A stretch of 9,386 nt of DNA from JANWHV01 sp035534995 (GCA_035534995.1 DATLQX010000109.1:1-9386); one strand, 5' to 3'. Positions 1 to 6,492 are shown, counted from the stretch's first letter. Notes: generated by a model from the letters alone, not told the origin. Numbers and translations: made by a program.

Positions 1-46
1 TGCGAGGGGGAAGAACCCTCATAGCTACGGAAATCTCCATCATCGA

Positions 47-78
47 TCGGGCATGGCGCCGCGTGTCGCCATGCCCGA
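47..78. repeat. 12-bp perfect inverted repeat (hairpin) ahead of the ferritin-like gene
   Basis: The arms TCGGGCATGGCG (47-58) and CGCCATGCCCGA (67-78) are perfectly complementary and enclose an 8-nt loop. The hairpin lies about 20 nt before the Shine-Dalgarno site of the gene at 114. No T-run follows it on the plus strand, so it is not a classical intrinsic terminator. It could end transcription of a gene to the left of the window, or be a leader structure or regulator site. Positions 1-46 otherwise show only a weak 5-bp hairpin (GAGGG 4-8, CCCTC 16-20) and no gene. Confidence 0.6.
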
Positions 79-98
79 AGGTGGAACCCAGCCGCACT

Positions 99-104
99 GA
101 GGAG
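99..104 (+). promoter_or_regulatory. Shine-Dalgarno site that sets the start of the ferritin-like gene
   Basis: GAGGAG lies 9 nt before the ATG at 114. An in-frame GTG at 63 would add 17 residues, but it sits in the loop of the 47-78 hairpin and would put extra sequence before the Tat signal. Confidence 0.6.
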
Positions 105-113
105 CATCGGATC

Positions 114-1223
114 ATGGACCAGAAACCACTACCGGAGGCAGCCTTGGGCAGCCGCCGTTCATTCCTACGCAAGGGGCTTGTGGTAGGCGCGGGCGCGGTT
201 GGCACCGGCCTCCTGGGCAACGGCCTCTCTCTCGGCCGCGTATCGGCCCAGGGAATGGGAGTCACCAAGGGTGACATAGCCATTCTCAGATTTCTCGCCG
301 CCGCCGAGATCCTCGAGACCGATCTCTGGCAGCAATACAACGAACTGGCCGGCATTCAGGATAGCGAGGTTCCTGGAGGCAGCGGGAGCAAACCCTATAC
401 CGCGGCCGTGCAAAAGCTGGATTCGGACATGGCTCAATACATCCACGACAATACCGAGGATGAGATGAGCCACTTCACCTTCATCAATGCCTACCTGACT
501 GCCAAGGGCGCGGAACCGGTAAACCTTGATACATACCGTACCTTACCGAGCAGCAAGGCGACTGGGGCTCAGGACATTGGGCGGCTCACCAACCTCATGC
601 AACTCTCCGTGGACACCAGTTGGTGGACCCGGTATCGGAGCCGCTCAAAGAACCCCGATCTGGGCGGCACGTTCGCCCAGGCAATCCCTGCCTTGAGCGC
701 CGGGAAGTTCCCCGCCATTCCCAGAAATGATGACGACCTCGCGCCCGCCAATCATCTCCAAGCGATCGCCAATACGGCGGGATTCCATTTCGGTTTTATC
801 GAGCAGGGCGGTTCCGGCCTCTATCCCTCGTTGGCCCAACGAGTGACCAATCCGGAAGTGTTACGCATTCTCCTGAGCATCGGGCCAACCGAGACGGCGC
901 ACTTTCAGACCTGGCACGATAAGGCAGGAAATTACATTCGCCTGACCGATCCCACCAATGGGTTGGTGTTTCCCGATCTCAACGCCGCTCCCCGCGGTGG
1001 CGAGAACCTGCAAACCAATCTGATCATGCCCGAGCCAACTGTTTTTCTGAGCCGGAAGTTCCCGGTAGTGTCGATCATCCGCTCGACCGAGACCCGCGGC
1101 GCCGCCATGGGCGCGGTGAAGGCCCTGACGGATGACGGATTATTTATCGGCCAGCCGCCTCAGTTCTTCACGTTCCTTCACGATCTGGCGGAGGCAGCCG
1201 ACGCCGCCGGGCGCGGGATGTAA
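114..1223 (+). CDS. Tat-exported ferritin-like (Ferritin_2-type) protein
   Basis: This 369-residue protein is probably an exported four-helix-bundle protein of the ferritin-like superfamily. The N-terminus carries a twin-arginine signal: S13-R14-R15-S16-F17-L18-R19, then a small hydrophobic Gly/Ala stretch (about 21-40) and a likely cleavage site after V43-S44-A45. The mature part has the spaced carboxylate and histidine pattern of a di-iron bundle: E65/E68 in the first helix, E117-M-S-H120 in the second, E230 in a third and E260-T-A-H263 in the fourth. Such proteins occur widely in soil bacteria, often annotated only as ferritin-like domain protein. The true substrate is unknown, and desiccation or oxidative stress roles are only guesses. 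Tat export would let the metal site be loaded in the cytoplasm before secretion. The gene appears monocistronic, followed seven bases later by a strong hairpin. The ATG at 114 is preferred over the GTG at 63 because of its Shine-Dalgarno site. Confidence 0.85.
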   Translation: MDQKPLPEAALGSRRSFLRKGLVVGAGAVGTGLLGNGLSLGRVSAQGMGVTKGDIAILRFLAAAEILETDLWQQYNELAGIQDSEVPGGSGSKPYTAAVQKLDSDMAQYIHDNTEDEMSHFTFINAYLTAKGAEPVNLDTYRTLPSSKATGAQDIGRLTNLMQLSVDTSWWTRYRSRSKNPDLGGTFAQAIPALSAGKFPAIPRNDDDLAPANHLQAIANTAGFHFGFIEQGGSGLYPSLAQRVTNPEVLRILLSIGPTETAHFQTWHDKAGNYIRLTDPTNGLVFPDLNAAPRGGENLQTNLIMPEPTVFLSRKFPVVSIIRSTETRGAAMGAVKALTDDGLFIGQPPQFFTFLHDLAEAADAAGRGM

Positions 1224-1229
1224 AGCACA

Positions 1230-1270
1230 CCCGAAACACGGACGGCACGGCATGCCTTCCGTGTTTCGGG
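1230..1270. terminator. Long hairpin between convergent genes, probable bidirectional terminator
   Basis: The arms CCCGAAACACGGA (1230-1242) and TCCGTGTTTCGGG (1258-1270) pair perfectly over 13 bp. An inner stem GGCA (1244-1247) / TGCC (1253-1256) adds to it after one mismatch. The hairpin sits between the stop of the ferritin-like gene (1223) and the stop of the convergent small gene (1290), where a shared terminator is expected. There is no U-tract on the plus-strand side and only a weak one on the minus-strand side, so termination is inferred from position and stem strength. Confidence 0.6.
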
Positions 1271-1289
1271 GTAGGAGCGCACGCCGCGA

Positions 1290-1466
1290 TCAGCGGCGCA
1301 ACTTGCCTAACCTTGAGCCTCGCCGCATCCCCCAACCAAGGGCCAGGAGCGCCAGCCGTCCCTTCCGTGAGCGGGCGATGGGGGCCAGCTTGGGGTGCTG
1401 GAGCCCTCGAGCAAGCATGCGGCCAACCACCGAGACAACCGCGATCCGGGCAATGAATGGAAACAT
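1290..1466 (-). CDS. Small basic protein, 58 residues, unknown function
   Basis: I do not recognise this gene. Read on the minus strand, the frame from the ATG at 1466 gives 58 residues beginning MFPFIARIAVVSVVGRMLAR and ending GSRLGKLRR. It is strongly basic: about 14 Arg/Lys, no Asp or Glu, no Cys. Residues 1-14 are hydrophobic and could form a short amphipathic or membrane-touching helix. A second hydrophobic patch (RLALLALGWGM, about 37-47) is followed by a basic tail. The case for a real gene is its near-ideal Shine-Dalgarno site seven bases before the ATG, its position in a 448-bp stretch otherwise lacking a gene, and a terminator-like hairpin 19 bp after its stop. It converges with the ferritin-like gene and diverges from the gluconokinase. 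Plausible roles are a small membrane-associated or nucleic-acid-binding protein. Neither is demonstrated. Confidence 0.55.
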   Translation of the reverse strand: MFPFIARIAVVSVVGRMLARGLQHPKLAPIARSRKGRLALLALGWGMRRGSRLGKLRR

Positions 1467-1473
1467 CTTCGTT

Positions 1474-1480
1474 CTCCTTT
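1474..1480 (-). promoter_or_regulatory. Shine-Dalgarno site of the small basic protein
   Basis: The minus strand reads AAAGGAG seven bases before the ATG at 1466. This is among the best ribosome binding sites in the window and is the main reason to accept the 58-residue frame over other frames in the same interval. Confidence 0.6.
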
Positions 1481-1531
1481 TCTGGGCCCCGAACGTAGGA
1501 ACGATTCGAGGTCTCTCCCAGCCACTCTCAG

Positions 1532-1561
1532 TACACCATGCCGGGGCTAAGCCATGGTGTA
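1532..1561. promoter_or_regulatory. Spaced inverted repeat in the divergent intergenic region, possible operator
   Basis: TACACCATG (1532-1540) and CATGGTGTA (1553-1561) are perfect inverted arms separated by 12 nt (CCGGGGCTAAGC). The repeat lies 66 nt upstream of the minus-strand small gene and 110 nt upstream of the gluconokinase start. It could be a dimeric regulator site serving one or both promoters. A second perfect palindrome, AAGGATCCTT, follows at 1571-1580. No convincing -35/-10 pair was found around either, so the regulatory role is inferred from symmetry and position. Confidence 0.4.
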
Positions 1562-1657
1562 TGCGTGGTTAAGGATCCTTCATGCTGGTCCCCGCGAAGA
1601 CCGTTCCGTCTTCCTGCTACACTGGGCATGCATCCATGACACATCCCACGAGTGGTG

Positions 1658-1665
1658 AAGGAAGG
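1658..1665 (+). promoter_or_regulatory. Shine-Dalgarno site that sets the gluconokinase start
   Basis: AAGGAAGG lies six bases before the ATG at 1672. In-frame ATGs further upstream (1582, 1636) lack a comparable site and would add residues not expected before an FGGY N-terminal domain. Confidence 0.6.
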
Positions 1666-1671
1666 CCGCCC

Positions 1672-3258
1672 ATGCCAGCCGTTCCCGGCGCCGCGGTTGA
1701 GCCCGCCTATGCCGAGGATCCTTTGATTCTGGCCCTCGACATCGGCACGTCCTCCGTTCGGGCCATGCTCTATGATGGGCAAGGGCGTTCCGTGGAGGGC
1801 ACGATGGCCCAGCAGGCCCACCAGATGCGCGAGACGGTCGACGGCGGAGTGGATACCGGGGCAAATCACCTCCTTGCCCGCGCCGAGGACTGCATTGATG
1901 GGGTACTGCGCCAGGCCGGCCCCCTGGCCGCGCGGGTCGCGGCGGTGGCCTGCGACACCTTCTGGCATAACGTGCTCGGGGTGTCCGCCGGCGGGGTCGC
2001 CGTGACCCCTGTCTACACCTGGGCCGACACGCGGGCTGCTGCCGCCGCCGAGGCACTCAAAGCCGATCTCGACCAGGTGGCCATGCACGCGCGCACCGGT
2101 GCCGTGCTTCACCCAAGTTATCTCCCAGCCAAGCTACGCTGGCTTCAGGACACGGGACCACGGGCTCCCTTATCGTCCGCTGCTCGGATTCGGGTGCGCC
2201 ATTGGCTCTCCTTCGCCGACTTTCTTGGTCTCCGCTTCTTCGGCGACCGAGCCACCAGCGTCTCCATGGCCTCGGGCAGCGGCCTCCTCGATCAGCACAC
2301 CTGTGACTGGGATCCCGAGGTGTTGCGGGCGATTCCCCTGGACCCGACCCAGTTGCCCGATCTTCGTGACGTGCCCTATCGCGGGCTTCGTCCCGCCTAC
2401 GCTCGGCGCTGGCCTCAGCTGGCCCGGATTCCCTGGTTCCCGGCCTGGGGTGACGGGGCCACCAGCAATATCGGGGCTGGTTGCGTGACCCGCGGGCAGG
2501 TGGCGATGATGGTCGGCACCTCGGGCGCCATGCGGGTGGTCCGGGGGAGTCGGGGCCTGGTTATCCCTCCCTCCCTCTTCTGCTACCGCGTGGATCGCCG
2601 CCGCGCCGTGATCGGCGGCGCCCTCAGTAACGGCGGCAATCTGATCGATTGGTTCCGGGCCACCCTGCAAGTTCCCGAGGACCATCAGGCCATGGAGCGC
2701 CTGGTGGCCGCTCTGGCGCCCGATGGGCACGGGCTGACCATCCTGCCCTTCCTGGCGGGCGAGCGAAGTCCTGGCTGGAAGCCAAGGGCGCGCGCGGTCA
2801 TCGCGGGTCTGGGGCTGCACAACACCCCGCCCGAGATCGTGCGGGCCGGATACGAGATGGTAGCCAACCGCTTCGCCCTTCTCCACGCCTTATTGAAGGA
2901 GACCAATCCGCGGATTGGGCCGGTAGTGGCAAGCGGCGCCGCCCTCCTCCATTCACCCACCTGGCTCCAGATCATGGCCGATGCCCTGGGCGCTACGGTT
3001 ACCGCTTCCGCCGTCCCCGAAGCCTCCAGCCGGGGGGCGGCGCTGCTGGCCCTGGAAGCCCTGGGGGCCATCCGATCCGTCTCGTCGCTGCCCGCGGCCC
3101 AGGGGATCGACTATCGTCCTCGGGCCGCCAACACCGCCCGATACCGGGCGGCGGCGGTCCGCCAGCAGGCACTCTATCAGAAGCTGATCGCGCCCGAGGA
3201 TCGGCCGGACGTGCCGGCGTGGGATGAGAGCGGCCCCAAGGATCGCCGCATGCGCTGA
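1672..3258 (+). CDS. gntK: FGGY-family carbohydrate kinase, probable gluconokinase
   Basis: This 528-residue protein has the two-domain FGGY kinase fold and the usual family length. It would phosphorylate D-gluconate with ATP to 6-phosphogluconate in the cytoplasm. The N-terminal phosphate-binding motif is L22-D23-I24-G25-T26-S27-S28. A TWADTR motif follows in the first domain. G260-D261-G262 supplies the likely catalytic Asp, followed by SNIGAG. MVGTSGAMR begins near residue 280, and FCYR, VIGGALSNGG, LPFLAGERSPGW and a C-terminal SGAALLHSPTWLQIMAD come after it. The GTSGA-x-R motif, the GG...NGG segment and LAGER-x-P-x-W match Bacillus-type GntK better than glycerol kinases or xylulokinases, although a related polyol or sugar substrate remains possible. 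The 6-phosphogluconolactonase about 3.4 kb downstream makes the same product and supports the substrate call. A 7-bp hairpin (TGAGCGT 3259-3265, ACGCTCA 3277-3283) directly follows the stop. Confidence 0.8.
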   Translation: MPAVPGAAVEPAYAEDPLILALDIGTSSVRAMLYDGQGRSVEGTMAQQAHQMRETVDGGVDTGANHLLARAEDCIDGVLRQAGPLAARVAAVACDTFWHNVLGVSAGGVAVTPVYTWADTRAAAAAEALKADLDQVAMHARTGAVLHPSYLPAKLRWLQDTGPRAPLSSAARIRVRHWLSFADFLGLRFFGDRATSVSMASGSGLLDQHTCDWDPEVLRAIPLDPTQLPDLRDVPYRGLRPAYARRWPQLARIPWFPAWGDGATSNIGAGCVTRGQVAMMVGTSGAMRVVRGSRGLVIPPSLFCYRVDRRRAVIGGALSNGGNLIDWFRATLQVPEDHQAMERLVAALAPDGHGLTILPFLAGERSPGWKPRARAVIAGLGLHNTPPEIVRAGYEMVANRFALLHALLKETNPRIGPVVASGAALLHSPTWLQIMADALGATVTASAVPEASSRGAALLALEALGAIRSVSSLPAAQGIDYRPRAANTARYRAAAVRQQALYQKLIAPEDRPDVPAWDESGPKDRRMR

Positions 3259-3297
3259 TGAGCGTGCGTGCGGCGAACGCTCAGCTTGCCGTATTCT

Positions 3298-3303
3298 GGA
3301 GGG
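3298..3303 (+). promoter_or_regulatory. Shine-Dalgarno site that sets the winged-helix gene start
   Basis: GGAGGG lies nine bases before a GTG at 3313. A GTG at 3268 in the same frame would add 15 residues but overlaps the hairpin after the gluconokinase and has no good ribosome site. Confidence 0.5.
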
Positions 3304-3312
3304 ACGACCCCC

Positions 3313-4464
3313 GTGCTTCGGGCCGACCGCGACCAAATCCTGGCCTTTCGCCTGGACAGTCATAATCTCAGCCGCCGACAACCGCCCAGTGCGTTGCCGG
3401 CGGTGGTCGCCGCGTGCGGGCTACGGAATTCACCGCCCGGTTCGGCCGTGCTGGCTGCCCATGCGCGGATTGACGGTCTGCCGCCCGACGCTCTTGAGCG
3501 CGCCCTTGCCGGCCAGAAGACGTTGGTTGAGATACTGGGTATGCGGATCTCGCCCCATCTGGTGCCGGCCGGTGATCTGTCGGTGTTCACCCTCGGAGCT
3601 TTGCCCGCGACCGAGGAGTCGTTGCGCGCCGTGCTCTCCTCCCTCGCCTCCGCCCTGAAAGAGGCTGGGATGACCGCCACCGAGGCGTTACGGCGGGCGG
3701 CCGAGGCCGCGTGGGATGCTCTGGACGGCCAGATGCTCGAACGAGGCGCGCTCAGCGCGGCGATGACCCGGAAGCTGCCAGAGGTTCTCTGCCCCTGGTG
3801 CAAGGGATGCGCGACCCGACATGTTCAGGAGGGCCTGTTCCGTCTGGTTGGCGTCCGGGGAGTGTTCGTGATCGCCGTTCGATCCGACGGAGGCCGTGTG
3901 TACGCGCGGGCGGATCAATGGCTTGGCGACATGTCCACCGGCGATGAAACCGCCGCGCGGGCCGAGTTGTCGCGCCGCTACCTGCGTTGCTTTGGTCCAT
4001 CGACCGCCGAGCACTTCGCCTCGTGGGTTGGGATAACGGCTGCTGATGCCCGGCGCTCATGGAACCGAATAGAAAATAGCCTTATCCCAGTCGAAACCGC
4101 CGGCCGCCGGGCCTGGCTACATTCGGATGACCTCTCCCGCCTGGAGGCGTCGCCAACTCCCTCCGGCGTGCGCCTGCTCCCACCCTACGACTCGTATCTT
4201 GACCAGCGCGACCGCGAGACGCTGCTCCCGGACAAGACGACACATCCACGCATCTGGAGAGTCCTGGGCAACCCCGGAGTGATCCTGGCGGACGGCCAGG
4301 TCGTGGGGTTGTGGCGGCCCCAAACGAAGAGCAAGCGGCTCACCCTGACCGTGGAAATGCTGGTACCGATCTCACACCAGACCCGCGCCGAGATTGAGGC
4401 TGAAGCCATGCTCCTCGCCCCCTATCGGGGCTGCGCCTCCACGGCGGTCACCTTCGCCGAGTAA
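3313..4464 (+). CDS. Winged-helix DNA-binding domain protein, HTH_42 / AlkZ-like family
   Basis: This 383-residue protein starts at a GTG and belongs to the HTH_42 family, which includes the DNA glycosylases AlkZ and YcaQ that unhook interstrand crosslinks or remove alkylated bases. Family features are the opening DQILAFRL (8-14), the CGLRNSPPGSA block (35-45), a cysteine cluster C160-P-W-C163-K-G-C166 followed by H170, GLFRLVGVRGVF, LLPPYDSYLDQRDRETLLPD, and a C-terminal ILADGQVVGLWRP then KRLTLTVEML. In relatives I recall, the SPPGS block is preceded by Gln-Asp; here it is Arg38-Asn39. In AlkZ and YcaQ a Gln-x-Gln or Gln-x-Asp motif is catalytic, so this member may lack glycosylase activity, but I cannot align it to be sure. 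It lies 54 nt after the gluconokinase and may be cotranscribed with it. Most members are uncharacterised; both a repair and a DNA-binding role are open. Confidence 0.8.
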   Translation: MLRADRDQILAFRLDSHNLSRRQPPSALPAVVAACGLRNSPPGSAVLAAHARIDGLPPDALERALAGQKTLVEILGMRISPHLVPAGDLSVFTLGALPATEESLRAVLSSLASALKEAGMTATEALRRAAEAAWDALDGQMLERGALSAAMTRKLPEVLCPWCKGCATRHVQEGLFRLVGVRGVFVIAVRSDGGRVYARADQWLGDMSTGDETAARAELSRRYLRCFGPSTAEHFASWVGITAADARRSWNRIENSLIPVETAGRRAWLHSDDLSRLEASPTPSGVRLLPPYDSYLDQRDRETLLPDKTTHPRIWRVLGNPGVILADGQVVGLWRPQTKSKRLTLTVEMLVPISHQTRAEIEAEAMLLAPYRGCASTAVTFAE

Positions 4465-4497
4465 CCCCGTTTCAGTAGGCTGAAGCTCTCTGGCGAG

Positions 4498-4503
4498 TAT
4501 ACT
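4498..4503 (+). promoter_or_regulatory. Possible -10 element upstream of the SGNH hydrolase
   Basis: TATACT sits inside an 8-bp palindrome AGTATACT (4496-4503), in an AT-richer patch of the 150-bp gap between the winged-helix gene and the SGNH gene. No good -35 hexamer lies 16-18 nt upstream. A second -10-like hexamer, TACAAT, is at 4585-4590. A 6-bp hairpin (CCTCGG 4507-4512, CCGAGG 4523-4528) lies between them. The call is weak. Confidence 0.2.
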
Positions 4504-4601
4504 TATCCTCGGTACGCCCACTCCGAGGCGAGGACGCAATGCGTGAGCTCGGGCGCGGGGCCGGAGTCCGGCGGCGATGCGGCGTACAATGGTGAGCGTC
4601 T

Positions 4602-4607
4602 GGAGGA
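4602..4607 (+). promoter_or_regulatory. Shine-Dalgarno site that sets the SGNH hydrolase start
   Basis: GGAGGA lies seven bases before the ATG at 4615, which directly precedes a clean signal peptide. The GTG at 4543 in the same frame would bury that signal behind 24 extra residues. Confidence 0.65.
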
Positions 4608-4614
4608 TGTATCC

Positions 4615-5442
4615 ATGAAACGCGGACCTCTTTCGGCTCTTGGCACCGCGGTGGTGTTGGCGCTAGCCCTGCTGCCCGGCGGGGCGGCGCACGCGCGCCC
4701 CACCGCGCCCGCGAAGGCGCCGCTTCTGGGCCAATACTACCTAGCCCTGGGCGACTCCCTTTCGATGGGCTACCAGCCGCCAATTGCCAACGAAGCGTGG
4801 ACCCATGGCTGGGTCTTCCAGTTCCGTGACCTGCTAAACACCATCCATCCGGTGGAACTGCAAGATCTGGCGATCTCTGGCGAATGCTCCTTCACCTTGA
4901 TCAAGGGGGGGCTTGATCCCGCCTGCTCTACCAAGACCGTCGATTCCCCTTCCCAACTGGCCGAGGCGGTAACCTTCCTCAAAACGCACCCTGGCCTGGT
5001 TAATCCGGTCACCGTGGATGTCGGCGGCGACGATCTGAACAGCAACAAGGCCGTGCTGCTGGGCGGCACCCCCGCGCAACAGAAGCAGTTCTTTAACAAA
5101 GTCTTCCCTGCCATGGGGCACAACTGGGCCGTGATCTTCCAGACCTTGCGCGCCGCCTGCCCCAGCTGCGAGATCATCGCCGTCAATCAATACAACCCGT
5201 TCCCGAAGGGCACGGTGAAGTTCAACGCCACGGCCCTGGACAGCGAATATACCCACCTGCTTTCACAGGCGGCGACGCCGTTCAAGATCCGGATTGCCGA
5301 TGTGTACACGCCGTTCGTGGGGCACGAACTGACCTACACCTGGGTCTCGGTCCAGGATATTCATCCCACCAATATCGGGTACACGGTGATGGCCGAGGCG
5401 GTAGCCAAAGCCTCCGGCTATCCAGTCAAAATGCAGTCCTAG
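4615..5442 (+). CDS. Secreted SGNH/GDSL-family hydrolase (esterase or lipase)
   Basis: This 275-residue protein is an exported member of the SGNH hydrolase family, which cleaves ester bonds in lipids or acetylated sugars. It begins with a Sec signal: K2-R3, a hydrophobic stretch (about 8-21) and a cleavage site near A25-H26-A27. Block I is G46-D47-S48-L49-S50 with S48 as nucleophile. Block II is I87-S88-G89-E90-C91-S92. Block V is D248-I249-H250-P251, then TNIGY, with H250 as the catalytic base. Block III normally reads Gly-x-Asn-Asp; here it is G137-G138-D139-D140, replacing the Asn that helps form the oxyanion hole. Four cysteines, C91, one near 104 and two in the segment ACPSC, could form disulfides outside the cell. 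The next gene starts 15 nt after its stop, so the two are probably cotranscribed. The natural substrate cannot be told. Confidence 0.82.
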   Translation: MKRGPLSALGTAVVLALALLPGGAAHARPTAPAKAPLLGQYYLALGDSLSMGYQPPIANEAWTHGWVFQFRDLLNTIHPVELQDLAISGECSFTLIKGGLDPACSTKTVDSPSQLAEAVTFLKTHPGLVNPVTVDVGGDDLNSNKAVLLGGTPAQQKQFFNKVFPAMGHNWAVIFQTLRAACPSCEIIAVNQYNPFPKGTVKFNATALDSEYTHLLSQAATPFKIRIADVYTPFVGHELTYTWVSVQDIHPTNIGYTVMAEAVAKASGYPVKMQS

Positions 5443-5457
5443 CGATCGGGAACCACT

Positions 5458-6492
5458 ATGCGGGCGGCACGATTCGAGGGACCGGGCGATCTCAGGCTGG
5501 GCATCTTCCCTGATCCGGTCCCTGGTCCCGGCGAGGTGCTGGTCCGGATCGGAGCGGTGGGTATTTGCGCCACCGATCTGGAGGTCTACCACGGCACTCT
5601 CTCCTATTTCACCAGCGGGCTGGCTCACTATCCGATCATTCCCGGCCACGAGTGGGCGGGCGAAATCGTGGCCCTGGGCGAAGGGACGGTCGGCTTCTCG
5701 ATCGGGGATCAGGTTACGGGCGAATGCGGGATGGGCTGCCGGGCCTGCCGGGTCTGCCTGGAAGGGCGCTATCAGCTCTGTCCTCATCGAGTGGAAACCG
5801 GCATTCTCAACCGCGATGGCGCCTTCGCCGAATTGCTGGCCTTTCCAGCCGTCTTCCTCCACCGGATCGATCCGCCGCTTCCCATGATCGAAGCCTGTCT
5901 GATCGAGCCCAGCGCGGTGGCCAATCATGCCGTGCATCGAGCGGGCGTGACCCCGCGCGACACGGTGGCCGTATTGGGCGCGGGCCCGATCGGGCTCCTT
6001 ACGGCTCAGATGGCCCGCATCCACGGGGCCGGACTGGTGGTGGTGCTGGACACCCGTCCCCATCGCCTGACCCTGGCCGGAGAATTAGGGTTTAGCCACA
6101 CCCTTGATGCCGCCGACCCAGACACCGTCGCCGCTGCTCGGGCCCTCACCGCCGGCGGACCAACGGTGGTGATTGACGCCACTGGGAATCCGGCGGCCCT
6201 GGACCTGGCGGTGGAACTGGCCGCCCCCAGTGCCCGAATCGGCGCCGTGGGGGTGTGCGGAGGACGACGACCTACCCTCGACCTCGATCGCCTGGTTACC
6301 CGTGAACTCTCGCTGATCGGCTCGCTGGGCAGCCCCCATGCCTGGCCCAGCACGATCGCCATGCTGCGGGATGGGCGGCTCCGCGCCAGGTCGCTGATCA
6401 GTCATGTCCTTCCTCTCGATCAGCTACGAGAGGCGTTTTCCCTGATCGAGAAGCAGGCGCCGGAGGTAGTAAAGATCGTGGTGCAACCTTGA
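5458..6492 (+). CDS. Zinc-dependent medium-chain dehydrogenase (polyol/alcohol dehydrogenase-like)
   Basis: This 344-residue protein has the usual length and order of medium-chain zinc dehydrogenases. The N-terminal GroES-like domain has catalytic zinc ligands C37, H64 and E65 (in PGHEWAG) with E150 as a probable fourth, and the structural zinc site C94-x2-C97-x2-C100-x7-C108. The Rossmann domain has G174-A-G-P-I-G179, and D198 at the end of the second strand predicts NAD over NADP. The GHEW and IEP features suit sorbitol, threonine or sugar-acid dehydrogenase-like members better than classical ethanol dehydrogenases. An idonate- or polyol-type oxidation would fit the nearby gluconate genes, but this is a guess. 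The ATG lies 15 nt after the SGNH stop with only a weak ribosome site (CGGGAA), which suggests translation depends partly on the upstream gene. A 169-bp gap separates it from the lactonase gene. Confidence 0.85.
   Translation: MRAARFEGPGDLRLGIFPDPVPGPGEVLVRIGAVGICATDLEVYHGTLSYFTSGLAHYPIIPGHEWAGEIVALGEGTVGFSIGDQVTGECGMGCRACRVCLEGRYQLCPHRVETGILNRDGAFAELLAFPAVFLHRIDPPLPMIEACLIEPSAVANHAVHRAGVTPRDTVAVLGAGPIGLLTAQMARIHGAGLVVVLDTRPHRLTLAGELGFSHTLDAADPDTVAAARALTAGGPTVVIDATGNPAALDLAVELAAPSARIGAVGVCGGRRPTLDLDRLVTRELSLIGSLGSPHAWPSTIAMLRDGRLRARSLISHVLPLDQLREAFSLIEKQAPEVVKIVVQP

Noticed and set aside
1307..1525. Alternative 72-codon minus-strand frame in the gap after the ferritin-like gene
   Set aside because: It overlaps the 58-residue frame, which has a much better Shine-Dalgarno site and a more protein-like composition.
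1132..1572. Plus-strand frame of 146 codons overlapping the end of the ferritin-like gene
   Set aside because: It starts inside a confident gene in another frame, crosses the terminator-like hairpin and has no motif or ribosome site.
2170..2886. Minus-strand open frame (238 codons) opposite gluconokinase
   Set aside because: It is fully inside a gene with clear FGGY motifs and has no motif of its own.
5263..6063. Long minus-strand open frame (266 codons) opposite the SGNH and dehydrogenase genes
   Set aside because: It lies opposite the well-supported dehydrogenase gene and the end of the SGNH gene, has low-complexity composition rich in Gly, Arg and His, and shows no family motif. It is a GC-driven shadow.
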